Assembly: GCA_016209885.1 (NCBI GenBank)
Contig: JACQVF010000107.1
Location: 1 to 64,000, forward strand
Direction of reading: 5' to 3'
DNA: 64,000 nucleotides
From: Gemmatimonadota bacterium
GTDB lineage: Bacteria; Gemmatimonadota; Gemmatimonadetes; Longimicrobiales; Gaopeijiaceae
In this document: piece by piece, positions 43,489-50,684 of the stretch
Layout of the letters: each line of letters begins with the position of its first letter
Numbering within the stretch: the stretch's first letter is position 1
Position numbers and translations under genes: made by a program
The notes under the pieces: model-generated
What the model saw: the letters and a program-made list of their open reading frames with translations, nothing else
What the model was told of the DNA's origin: nothing
The model's database searches: none

Positions 43489-43560
43489 GAGCCCTGACGG
43501 TAGAGGCCCGACCGCGGGCATCGCCGAAGGCGGGGCTGCGCGCCCACCAGGAGAGAATGT

Positions 43561-44040
43561 ATGGGCAGGTATGGAAGCGCCGGGAGGACCCGACGCGGGT
43601 CGACGTCCGGATCGATGGGCCCGCGCGACTCGGGCCCGCGCGGCGGATCGGGCGGCGCCCCCGCGGCGACGACCGGGGTCGTGAAGCTCGCGGCCGAAGT
43701 CGCGTTGCGGGACGTGACCGCCGGCGTAGCTACGCGGTTCCAGGTGCTGGTCGGCCCCGAGGAAGGCGCGCGCAACTTCGTGCTGCGGCGCTTCGTCATG
43801 GGCGAGGGCGGCGGCATGCCCCTGCACACGAACGAGGTCGAGCACGAGCAGTATGTGCTACGGGGTCGGGCGCGCATCCGCGTCGGGCAGAGCGTGCACG
43901 AGGTCGGCCCGGATCATTCGCTCTTCATTCCCGCAGGCACCCCGCACTCGTACGAGGTCCTCGAGGCGCCGTTCGAGTTCATCTGTGTGGTACCGAACGC
44001 CCCGGACCAGATCCGCATCGCGGAGAGAGACGGCTGCTGA
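43561..44040 (+). CDS. Cupin domain protein
   Basis: The 159-residue protein starts at ATG 43561, 7 nt after AGGAGA. About 40 basic, Gly/Ser-rich residues precede a single cupin barrel (50-155) with PLHTNEVEHEQYVLRGRARI as motif 1 and PDHSLFIPAGTPHSYEVLEA as motif 2. His, Glu-His-Glu and His positions fit a metal site. The role is unknown; small cupins often act as isomerases or sensors. It is 72 bp downstream of the amidohydrolase gene and may share its transcript. Confidence 0.85.
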   Translation: MGRYGSAGRTRRGSTSGSMGPRDSGPRGGSGGAPAATTGVVKLAAEVALRDVTAGVATRFQVLVGPEEGARNFVLRRFVMGEGGGMPLHTNEVEHEQYVLRGRARIRVGQSVHEVGPDHSLFIPAGTPHSYEVLEAPFEFICVVPNAPDQIRIAERDGC

Positions 44041-44452
44041 CGCGCCCTCGACGCCGGCTGCGCTGCCCACCCGGAGCACGGGCGGCTCGCCAGCGGCGAT
44101 GGACTGAGCACCGCCTCCCGGTACCCACTCCCTGGAATCGCTTCGGGCGAACCGCGGGCAGCCCGCGGGCAAGCCGCAGACACGCGGGTGGCGCGGCGCT
44201 CCTGCGCGTCCACGACCCGTTGCGCGAGCCGGAGCCCCCCAGGCGCTCGCCACGTACCATTCGCCGCACGTCCTTGTCCGCCATGCCCCCTGGGGCCCTG
44301 GGGCCCTGGGGCCCTGGGGCGCACGGCATCGGGCGAGCGGAGCCAGCAGCGCCGCCGCTCGTGGGCCGGAACCCCGGCTCGAGGCCGAAAACAAGCGTTT
44401 TTGAGGACACTGCAAGTTCGCATCATACCGACCGTTAAGAGCCTGCACCCCG
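44041..44452. other. Gap after the cupin gene, with a tandem repeat, no gene seen
   Basis: About 410 bp without a credible gene on either strand. It contains the CCCTGGGG repeat (separate entry) and a stretch with several inverted GC runs (GCGGGCAGCCCGCGGGC near 44155). Confidence 0.5.
44288..44319. repeat. 8-bp tandem repeat (CCCTGGGG x4)
   Basis: Four perfect head-to-tail copies of CCCTGGGG. Each unit is close to self-complementary, so the array can fold in many registers. It lies in a non-coding gap. Confidence 0.9.
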
Positions 44453-44481
44453 TTTACACGCCAGCAGAATTGTGGTAAATT
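44453..44481 (+). promoter_or_regulatory. Sigma-70-type promoter for the 63-residue protein gene
   Basis: TTTACA (44453-44458) and TAAATT (44476-44481) are separated by exactly 17 bp, matching the consensus at 5 of 6 and 4 of 6 positions. It sits in a local A/T-rich patch. Transcription would start near 44488, about 50 nt before the GTG at 44538. Confidence 0.6.
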
Positions 44482-44537
44482 TGGACGTCATCGCCCCACA
44501 GGTTGGTGGCTGTTTCTCGGGCGGTCAAGGAGGAGCG

Positions 44538-44729
44538 GTGGAAGATTCGGTGGCCATTGATGCCAAGCGGATTCTGCTCCGGTACGGCGCGCCCATCGCA
44601 GTGCTCGAGAAGGTCTCGGAGGAGGATCGCATTATCCTGGCACGCGCGATCGCGCGCACGCCGCTGGCGCAGCGCGAGAAGACCCTGCGCCGGTTGCTGA
44701 TCGAGCGCGGCTACATGAAGAAGGGCTAG
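44538..44729 (+). CDS. Small hypothetical protein, 63 residues
   Basis: GTG 44538 follows AAGGAGGAG at a short distance. The product reads VEDSVAIDAKRILLRYGAPI, AVLEKVSEEDRIILARAIAR and TPLAQREKTLRRLLIERGYM, a compact helical protein with a basic end. The frame is open upstream to 44472, but the ribosome binding site favours 44538. A good promoter lies upstream. No family is recognised. Confidence 0.6.
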   Translation: MEDSVAIDAKRILLRYGAPIAVLEKVSEEDRIILARAIARTPLAQREKTLRRLLIERGYMKKG

Positions 44730-44750
44730 TACCTGGCGGCGGAAGTCCGC

Positions 44751-45185
44751 GTGCATTCGAGCGCCGCTGCATCCGCTCCAGCAGCGTCGTTCCTCCTCAA
44801 GATAGCGCTCCAGGAGGTCAATCCGTTCCTGGAAGTGCACTCCGTTAGCGACCTCGCGTCCACCCTGGAGACCAGGACGACAACGCTGGGCTTCGGGGTG
44901 ACCTTCGTGGACGGGGCTTCGCTCTCCGTCGAGCGAGACGAGCGCTTCGAGCGGCTGCGGGAGCCCTTCCGCGTCCGCACGGACGCCGTGATCCCTGCCG
45001 GTGACTACGCGTTCCGGGAAACGCGGGCGGAGTACCGCTCCAGCTCCGGCCGCAGTCTTTCTCCCCGGCTCGGGCTCTCGGACGGCGGCTTCTTCAGCGG
45101 CACCCGGACTTCGCTGGACGCCGGGCTCGAGTGGCGGGTCGACCACCATGTCTCCCTCGAGGTGACCTGTGGTGACGCGAGGTGA
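44751..45185 (+). pseudogene. DUF5916 C-terminal remnant (decayed paralogue of the next gene)
   Basis: From about 44811 the frame reads EVNPFLEVHSVSDL, FERLREPFRVRTDAVIPAGD and GGFFSGTRTSLDAGLEWRVD. These align, in order, with EVNPYAEVSYLTDL, FERLDQPFRVNDDATIPVGG and GGYFSGTRSSLEGGLLWQPD near the end of the intact DUF5916 protein at 45270-47510. The head, the first part of the barrel and the last strands are missing and no export signal is present. It is a leftover of a tandem duplication or recombination between paralogues. Confidence 0.75.
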
Positions 45186-45269
45186 CAGGGCGCTGATCGG
45201 GCGCTAAATTACACGTTCTATAAGCTCCGAGAAATTGGACTATCCCATCCCAATTCGCTGGCAGCATCC

Positions 45270-47510
45270 GTGAAGACTCTCAGGTGGCGGACGGTGGGCG
45301 GTGCCGTTGGCGCGATCCTGGTTCTGGCCGGGATGACGGCGGCGCAGACGGGCCCGAACGGAGCGGAGGGCGGCTTCCCGATAAATCCCGAGGCGGCGCC
45401 ACGCCCGGAGGGTCAGGCCGCGCCTGCGTCCGGGCCGATCGTGATCGATGGCCGGCTGGACGAGCCCTCTTGGGCAGGGGCGCAGCCCATGACGGGTTTC
45501 TGGCAGCAGGAGCCGGAGACGGGGTACCCCGCGACGCAGCAGACGGTGGTGCGGATTCTGTACGATGAGGGCTTTCTCTATTTGAGCGCCCTCTGCTACG
45601 ACCCTGACCCGGCGCATCTCCTTTCGAAGACCCTGGAGCGGGACTACGCTGGCCTCAGCGTCCACAACATGGATTTCTTCAGCTTCTACCTGGACACCTT
45701 CCTGGATCGGAAGAACTCGTTCGCGTTCTATGTGAATCCGCAGGGCGGGATTCGGGACGGCCAGACGTTCGACGATGGGCGCGTGCAGGACTGGGGTTGG
45801 GACGGCAACGTGGAGGTGCGCACGGAGGTCCACGACAGCGGGTGGACCGCCGAGTTTGCGATCCCGTGGACGGCGCTGCGCTTCGACCCGACGCGCGACC
45901 CGCAGGTGTGGGGGCTTCAGTTTCAGCGCTCGATCCGGCGGCGGAACGAGGAGACGCTGTGGGCGCCGGTGGACCGGCAGCACAAGGGCACGACGCTGTC
46001 GCTGGCGGGCACGCTCCGTGGGCTGCCGGCGGCCCGGCCTGGGCGCAACCTCAATGTGAAGCCGTTCGGGGTGGTGAAGAGTACGTCGGGGGCGACGATC
46101 GGCGAGGCGGAGCGCGGCGGCGAGGTCGATGGCGGGCTCGACCTGAAGTACGGTATTACGCCGCGGCTGACCCTCGACCTCACGTATCGCACGGACTTCT
46201 CACAGGTCGAGGTGGACCGGGAGCAGGTGAACCTGACGCGGTTTCCGCTGTTCTTCCCGGAGAAGCGGGATTTCTTCGTGGAGAATTCCGGCCTCTTCGA
46301 GTTCGGCGATGGTGTCGAGACGAACTATCGCAGCGGCTCGTCGCTCCGCGACTTCACGCTCTTCCACTCGCGCCGCATCGGACTCTCGGGGGGACGGCCG
46401 GTCCCCATCGTGGCCGGCGGCCGGATGAGCGGCCATCTGGGCGAGTTCGACGTGGGCGTGCTCGATATGCAGACGGACGGGTTCGAGGGCGGGGCGCCGG
46501 AGAACGTCGCCGTGGTGCGCCTGCGGCGGAGCGTCAGCCGGGGTGCGCGCGTGGGGCTGCTCTTCACGAGCCGGCAGGCAACGGACGAGCGCGCCGGCGA
46601 GTCATACAACCGGGTCTTGGGCGCAGACAGCCGCGTGACGCTGCTGCGCCATCTCATCGTGAACTCGTACTTCGCCCTCACGGAATCGCCCGGCGCGGAC
46701 GGGAGCAACACGGCGGCGCGGGTATGGGCCGGGTGGCGCGATGCCCTGTGGAACGTCTCCTTCCACGTGAAGCAGGTCGGCGATGCCTTCGATCCCGGCG
46801 TCGGCTTCGTCCGCCGCACGGGCGTCCGGGACGCGTACGCGACCGTGGGGCTCCACCCGCGTCCGGGGATCCGCCACGTGCTCGAGGTCAATCCATACGC
46901 GGAGGTGAGCTATCTCACCGACCTGGACGATCTCCTGATGACGCGGACGGGAACCGCCGGCCTCGGCGTCCTCTTCCGGGACGGCGGCGAGCTGAGGCTC
47001 CAGTACAACGACCGCTTCGAGCGCCTGGACCAGCCGTTCCGCGTGAACGATGACGCCACGATCCCGGTGGGCGGCTACGGGTTCCGCGAGTCGTCCGTCG
47101 AGTACCAGTCGAGCAAGAACCGCTCGGTGTCCGGCATCCTGGGGTGGTCGGGCGGCGGATACTTCAGCGGCACGCGCAGCAGCCTGGAGGGCGGGCTCCT
47201 GTGGCAGCCGGACCATCACTTCTCCGTTGAGCTTTCGGCGAGTCACAACGATCTCACGGTCGCGGCGAGCTCGTTCACCGCGGACGTCTACGCGACGCGG
47301 CTCAAGTACGCGTACTCGACGCGCCTCTACTTTTTGGGCTTCGTCCAGTACAACGGGGACGCGGACCAGATGATCACGAACCTGCGGCTCAATTACATCC
47401 ACTCGCCGCTGAGCGACTTCTTCCTGGTCTTTACGGAGCGGCGCGACGCGGGAGGCGGCGTGCTCGAGCGTGGCCTGACGGCGAAGCTGACGAAGTATGT
47501 GGCGTTCTGA
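45270..47510 (+). CDS. DUF5916 family exported protein with CBM9-like head
   Basis: The 746-residue protein starts at GTG 45270 (KTLRWRTVGGAVGAILVLAG, signal peptide to AAQT). Residues 55-250 form a CBM9-like domain: IVIDGRLDEPSWAGAQPMTG, VRILYDEGFLYLSALCYDPD, FFSFYLDTFLDRKNSFAFYV, AEFAIPWTALRFD. The rest is DUF5916 (FSQVEVDREQVNLTRFPLFF then PEKRDFFVENSGLFEFG), ending in beta strands with a final Phe, typical of outer-membrane barrels. A TATAAG hexamer lies 46 bp upstream. The acylase frame starts inside its last codons. A 9-bp GC hairpin begins immediately after the stop. Confidence 0.9.
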   Translation: MKTLRWRTVGGAVGAILVLAGMTAAQTGPNGAEGGFPINPEAAPRPEGQAAPASGPIVIDGRLDEPSWAGAQPMTGFWQQEPETGYPATQQTVVRILYDEGFLYLSALCYDPDPAHLLSKTLERDYAGLSVHNMDFFSFYLDTFLDRKNSFAFYVNPQGGIRDGQTFDDGRVQDWGWDGNVEVRTEVHDSGWTAEFAIPWTALRFDPTRDPQVWGLQFQRSIRRRNEETLWAPVDRQHKGTTLSLAGTLRGLPAARPGRNLNVKPFGVVKSTSGATIGEAERGGEVDGGLDLKYGITPRLTLDLTYRTDFSQVEVDREQVNLTRFPLFFPEKRDFFVENSGLFEFGDGVETNYRSGSSLRDFTLFHSRRIGLSGGRPVPIVAGGRMSGHLGEFDVGVLDMQTDGFEGGAPENVAVVRLRRSVSRGARVGLLFTSRQATDERAGESYNRVLGADSRVTLLRHLIVNSYFALTESPGADGSNTAARVWAGWRDALWNVSFHVKQVGDAFDPGVGFVRRTGVRDAYATVGLHPRPGIRHVLEVNPYAEVSYLTDLDDLLMTRTGTAGLGVLFRDGGELRLQYNDRFERLDQPFRVNDDATIPVGGYGFRESSVEYQSSKNRSVSGILGWSGGGYFSGTRSSLEGGLLWQPDHHFSVELSASHNDLTVAASSFTADVYATRLKYAYSTRLYFLGFVQYNGDADQMITNLRLNYIHSPLSDFFLVFTERRDAGGGVLERGLTAKLTKYVAF

Positions 47511-49806
47511 GGCGGGGCGCGCGCGACGCCCCGCCCCTCGGGCGCTCCGTCGGGGCGCTCGCCATTCTCGCCGCGAGGTCTCCCTCGCGGCGCTCGTCTT
47601 TCTCCACTCGCTTCTCGTCCCCGTCCCCGTGCCCGCGGCCGCGGCGCCGCCGGTGGTGGTCCAGGTGGGTGGGACTGGTGGGCGCACGGCGTCCGCGGGG
47701 CGGCGGGCCGAGCTCGCCCGGCAGGTGCTGATCCGTCGCACGTCATACGGCATCCCCCATATCCTGGGCGAGAACCTGGCGGCGGCGGCCTTCGGGCTCG
47801 GGTACTGCCAGGCGGAGGACTACGGGATGGAGGTCGTGCGCCGGCTGGTGGAGGGTCGCGGGGAGAGCGCGCGGCGCTTCGATTCGGGCGGCCTGGAAGG
47901 AGACTTCTCCGCGCGCCAGGCGCACCGCCGCGCCGTCGACACGTATCCGCTCCTGGATGCGGATACGCGGGCCGTGCTGGAGGGCTTCGCGGCGGGGGTG
48001 AACCACTACATCGCACTTCACGCGGCGGAGCTCCCGGACTGGGTGCGACCGGACTTCACGGCATTCGATGTGGCAGCCCGGGACATCGGCGGTGCGAGCT
48101 CGGGCGTCGTGCGCGCGTTTCTCCGGCGCATGGGTGCGGAGCCGCGGAGCGGGTCGCGCGGCGAGGCGGAGGGCGACCGCGGGAACGCGGATCGGGCCGA
48201 CGGGGACGCGTGCTGCGATGAAGGCTCGAACGCGTGGGCGTTCGCGCCGAGCCGGACAGTCTCGGGAAAGGCGATTCTGCTTCGCAATCCGCATCTGGCG
48301 TGGACGGCGGGCTACTACGAGGCGCAGCTCACGGTGCCCGGTGTGCTCAACTTCTACGGCGACTTCCGCATCGGCGGTCCGTTCGGGATCATCGGCGGCT
48401 TCAACGAGCACCTGGGCTGGGCGACCACGAACAACGATCCGGTGCTCGACGTGTTCTACGCGCTCGAGGCCGATGCCGCGCGGCCGGACCACTACCTCTT
48501 GGACGGGGCGTCCCGGCCGCTGCGGCGCGAGGAGGTCACGGTCGAAGGGAAGGATGGGAACGGCGGCGTGCGCGAGACGCGCGAGTTCTGGTTCAGCGAG
48601 ATCGGTCCCGTCATCCACCGCGTTGGCAGCATGATCTACGTGGTCAAGTCCGCCGGCTTCGGCGAGTATCGGCGCGGCCAACAGTTCCTGCGCATGATGC
48701 GGGCGCGGAGCCTTGCGGAGTGGCGGGATGCCATGAGCATGCGCGCGGTCGCCAGCTCGAACTTCACGTACGCGGACCGGGAGGGGAACATCTACTACGT
48801 CTGGAACGCGGCCATCCCGGCGCTTCCGCACGCGCCCCCGGGCGGCGCGGCCGTCCCCGCCCGAGGCGCCTCCGACGTCTGGACGGACCTTGTGCCGTTC
48901 GAGGCGCTGCCGCAGCTCCTGAATCCCGGGGGTGGCTATGTTCAGAATGCGAACGATCCGCCGTACTTCACGAATCTCAACGAAATCCTCGACCGCTCGA
49001 GGTTCCCCGCGAACTTCCCCGAGCCGCGGCTCGGGTTGCGCACCCAGCACAGTCTGGACCTGGTTCACAACGAGCGGAAGCTCTCCCTCGAAGACGTGCT
49101 GGCGCTCAAGCACAGCATGAGGATGCTGGTGGCCGAACGCGTGAAGGCCGATCTCATGGTCGCGGTGCTGGAGACGGGACCGGAGGCGGAGGTCCGTGCG
49201 GCCATCGAGCTGGTCGGTGGGTGGGACAATCGCGTGTCGCCGGAGAGTCGGGGCGCCGTGCTCTTCGAGGCCTGGTTCCACCGCTATACGGCCACGACGG
49301 ACACGAGCGCCTGGTTCGGCGTGCCCTGGTCAGCGGACCGCCCCACGGAGACGCCCTACGGCCTCGGGGAGCGGCGGCGTGCAGCGGAGGCGTTCAGATG
49401 GGCCGTGGGCGAGACGAATCGGCGCCACGGCCGCTGGGATGTGAGCTGGGGCGAGGTGCACCGGGTGCGCAGGGGTGAGGTGGACGTGCCGGTCGGGGGC
49501 TGCAGCGGGACCCTGGGTTGCTTCCGGGTCCTGAACTTCGAGGAGGACCGCGACGGCAAGCGCAGGGCGAGCGGCGGCGACGGGTGGGTGCTCGCCGTCG
49601 AGTTCGGCGACCGGCCGCGCGCCTACTCGGTCCTGGCGTACGGTCAGAGTCCGCGGCCCGGCTCGCCGCATCACGACGACCAGGCGGAGCTGTTCGCGAA
49701 GAACGGGGCGAAGCGCGTGGCGTTCACGGAGGAGGAGATCGCGCGGCGGCTCGTGCGCGCGTACCATCCTGGTGGGGAAGCGGCCACGACCCGCCGCGGC
49801 CGCTAG
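47497..49806 (+). CDS. Penicillin-acylase family (Ntn hydrolase) secreted amidase
   Basis: The 769-residue precursor starts at GTG 47497 inside the end of the DUF5916 gene; no ATG occurs before residue 111, so a GTG or other start is needed. A basic region precedes a signal core (VSLAALVFLHSLLVPVPVPA). The N-terminal (alpha) part has RTSYGIPHILGENLAAAAFG. Autoprocessing would expose Ser243 in CCDEGSNAWAFAPSRTVSGK. The beta chain has LLRNPHLAWTAGYYEAQLTV, GPFGIIGGFNEHLGWATTNN and the terminal ARAYSVLAYGQ-like region (PRAYSVLAYGQSPRPGSPHH). It resembles aculeacin/acyl-homoserine-lactone acylases. Substrate is unknown. Confidence 0.88.
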   Translation: MWRSEAGRARRPAPRALRRGARHSRREVSLAALVFLHSLLVPVPVPAAAAPPVVVQVGGTGGRTASAGRRAELARQVLIRRTSYGIPHILGENLAAAAFGLGYCQAEDYGMEVVRRLVEGRGESARRFDSGGLEGDFSARQAHRRAVDTYPLLDADTRAVLEGFAAGVNHYIALHAAELPDWVRPDFTAFDVAARDIGGASSGVVRAFLRRMGAEPRSGSRGEAEGDRGNADRADGDACCDEGSNAWAFAPSRTVSGKAILLRNPHLAWTAGYYEAQLTVPGVLNFYGDFRIGGPFGIIGGFNEHLGWATTNNDPVLDVFYALEADAARPDHYLLDGASRPLRREEVTVEGKDGNGGVRETREFWFSEIGPVIHRVGSMIYVVKSAGFGEYRRGQQFLRMMRARSLAEWRDAMSMRAVASSNFTYADREGNIYYVWNAAIPALPHAPPGGAAVPARGASDVWTDLVPFEALPQLLNPGGGYVQNANDPPYFTNLNEILDRSRFPANFPEPRLGLRTQHSLDLVHNERKLSLEDVLALKHSMRMLVAERVKADLMVAVLETGPEAEVRAAIELVGGWDNRVSPESRGAVLFEAWFHRYTATTDTSAWFGVPWSADRPTETPYGLGERRRAAEAFRWAVGETNRRHGRWDVSWGEVHRVRRGEVDVPVGGCSGTLGCFRVLNFEEDRDGKRRASGGDGWVLAVEFGDRPRAYSVLAYGQSPRPGSPHHDDQAELFAKNGAKRVAFTEEEIARRLVRAYHPGGEAATTRRGR
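47511..47535. terminator. GC hairpin immediately after the DUF5916 stop codon
   Basis: GGCGGGGCG and CGCCCCGCC pair perfectly around a 7-nt loop, starting on the base after TGA. No T tract follows. It lies inside the 5' end of the acylase frame, so it may attenuate rather than terminate. Confidence 0.45.
47569..47592. promoter_or_regulatory. Second hairpin inside the acylase signal-peptide region
   Basis: CGCCGCGAGG and CCTCGCGGCG form a perfect 10-bp stem with the 4-nt loop TCTC. It sits 58 bp past the DUF5916 stop, in the codons just before the hydrophobic core of the acylase signal, followed by a pyrimidine-rich stretch. Confidence 0.45.
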
Positions 49807-49986
49807 CGCCGGCAACGCGGCGCACGGATGTCCCGGATGTCCCCCGGCGGGCTGGCCGGTCAGCGGCGGCCAACATTATTCTTTGAGTTAACACCGTATT
49901 ACGTGGCGTCGGTCGCCGGGTCGGCGTCCTTGCTACGAGGCGGTCCGCCGCGTGGCGGACTCGCTGACCGCTCCGGGAGGCCTGCG

Positions 49987-50646
49987 ATGGAATCTGAGCG
50001 CAGCCGTCGTTCCGCCCTCGTCGTGCTTCCGATGTTGCTCGCTCTGGCCGTCCAGGGTTGCGGACGCGAGCCATCCGGCGGGCAGGCTGCCGGCGCCGCG
50101 CCGGAGCAAGAGGGCGTCGGATGGGGCCTCGTGGTCGGTGTGTCCGAATACGAGAACTTCCCGCCCCTGGCATCGGGTGCCGACGACGCGAACCACATGG
50201 TCCCGCTGCTGGAGAACAGCTGGGGCATCCGCCACGACAACATCCGGGTGCTGCTGGATAAGGAAGCGACTCGGGCCGCAATCCGGAGCGCGCTCGCCGA
50301 GTGGCTCCCCGGCGTGGTGCGGCCCCAGGATTTCGTGATGGTCTTCATGGCGGGGTACGGCTCGACCTTGAAGGATGTGTCGGGCGACGAGGAGGACGGG
50401 CTCGACGAGGCGTTCTGCCCCACCGACGCCCTGGCGCAGTCGCCGGAGCACGACATCCTGGACGATGCCCTGGCGCTCTGGCTCGACGGGCTGCCCACCG
50501 AGCGGGTGACGCTCATCGTGGACAGCGATCACTCGGGACACGGCGACCACCACGCGGATCATCCCGGCCACGACGAGCGCACGGAGGAGATGCCGTCGCC
50601 GGACGCGACGCCGGTGACGCGGTGCGGCAACCGCCCGGTGGGCTGA
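49987..50646 (+). CDS. Caspase-fold (C14) lipoprotein lacking the catalytic dyad
   Basis: The 219-residue protein starts at ATG 49987, 7 nt after GGGAGG, and has a lipobox (LALAVQGC). The body follows metacaspase layout: GLVVGVSEYENFPPLASGAD, DNIRVLLDKEATRAAIRSAL, DFVMVFMAGYGSTLKDVSGD, EEDGLDEAFCPTDALAQSPE, VTLIVDSDHSGHGDH. The catalytic His of S-G-H-G is Tyr (Ala-Gly-Tyr-Gly), and the catalytic Cys of D-S-C-H-S-G is Asp (Asp-Ser-Asp-His-Ser-Gly). The fold is retained but protease activity should be absent. The segment after the lost Cys is rich in His and Asp (HSGHGDHHADHPGHDERTEE), a plausible metal site. Role unknown. Confidence 0.82.
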   Translation: MESERSRRSALVVLPMLLALAVQGCGREPSGGQAAGAAPEQEGVGWGLVVGVSEYENFPPLASGADDANHMVPLLENSWGIRHDNIRVLLDKEATRAAIRSALAEWLPGVVRPQDFVMVFMAGYGSTLKDVSGDEEDGLDEAFCPTDALAQSPEHDILDDALALWLDGLPTERVTLIVDSDHSGHGDHHADHPGHDERTEEMPSPDATPVTRCGNRPVG

Positions 50647-50684
50647 CCCTCGCGGGTGCCCCTTTCCGCGCCCCGATCAGCTCT

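Noticed and set aside
41470-43845. Long minus-strand frame of 791 codons opposite the secreted amidohydrolase gene
   Set aside because: The plus strand encodes a well-recognised amidohydrolase with signal peptide and ribosome site; the opposite frame has no domain character and is open only because of high GC content.
44041-44452. Several overlapping 140-196 codon frames on the minus strand after the cupin gene
   Set aside because: All are Arg/Pro/Gly/Ala-rich, none has a ribosome site and they overlap each other in different frames.
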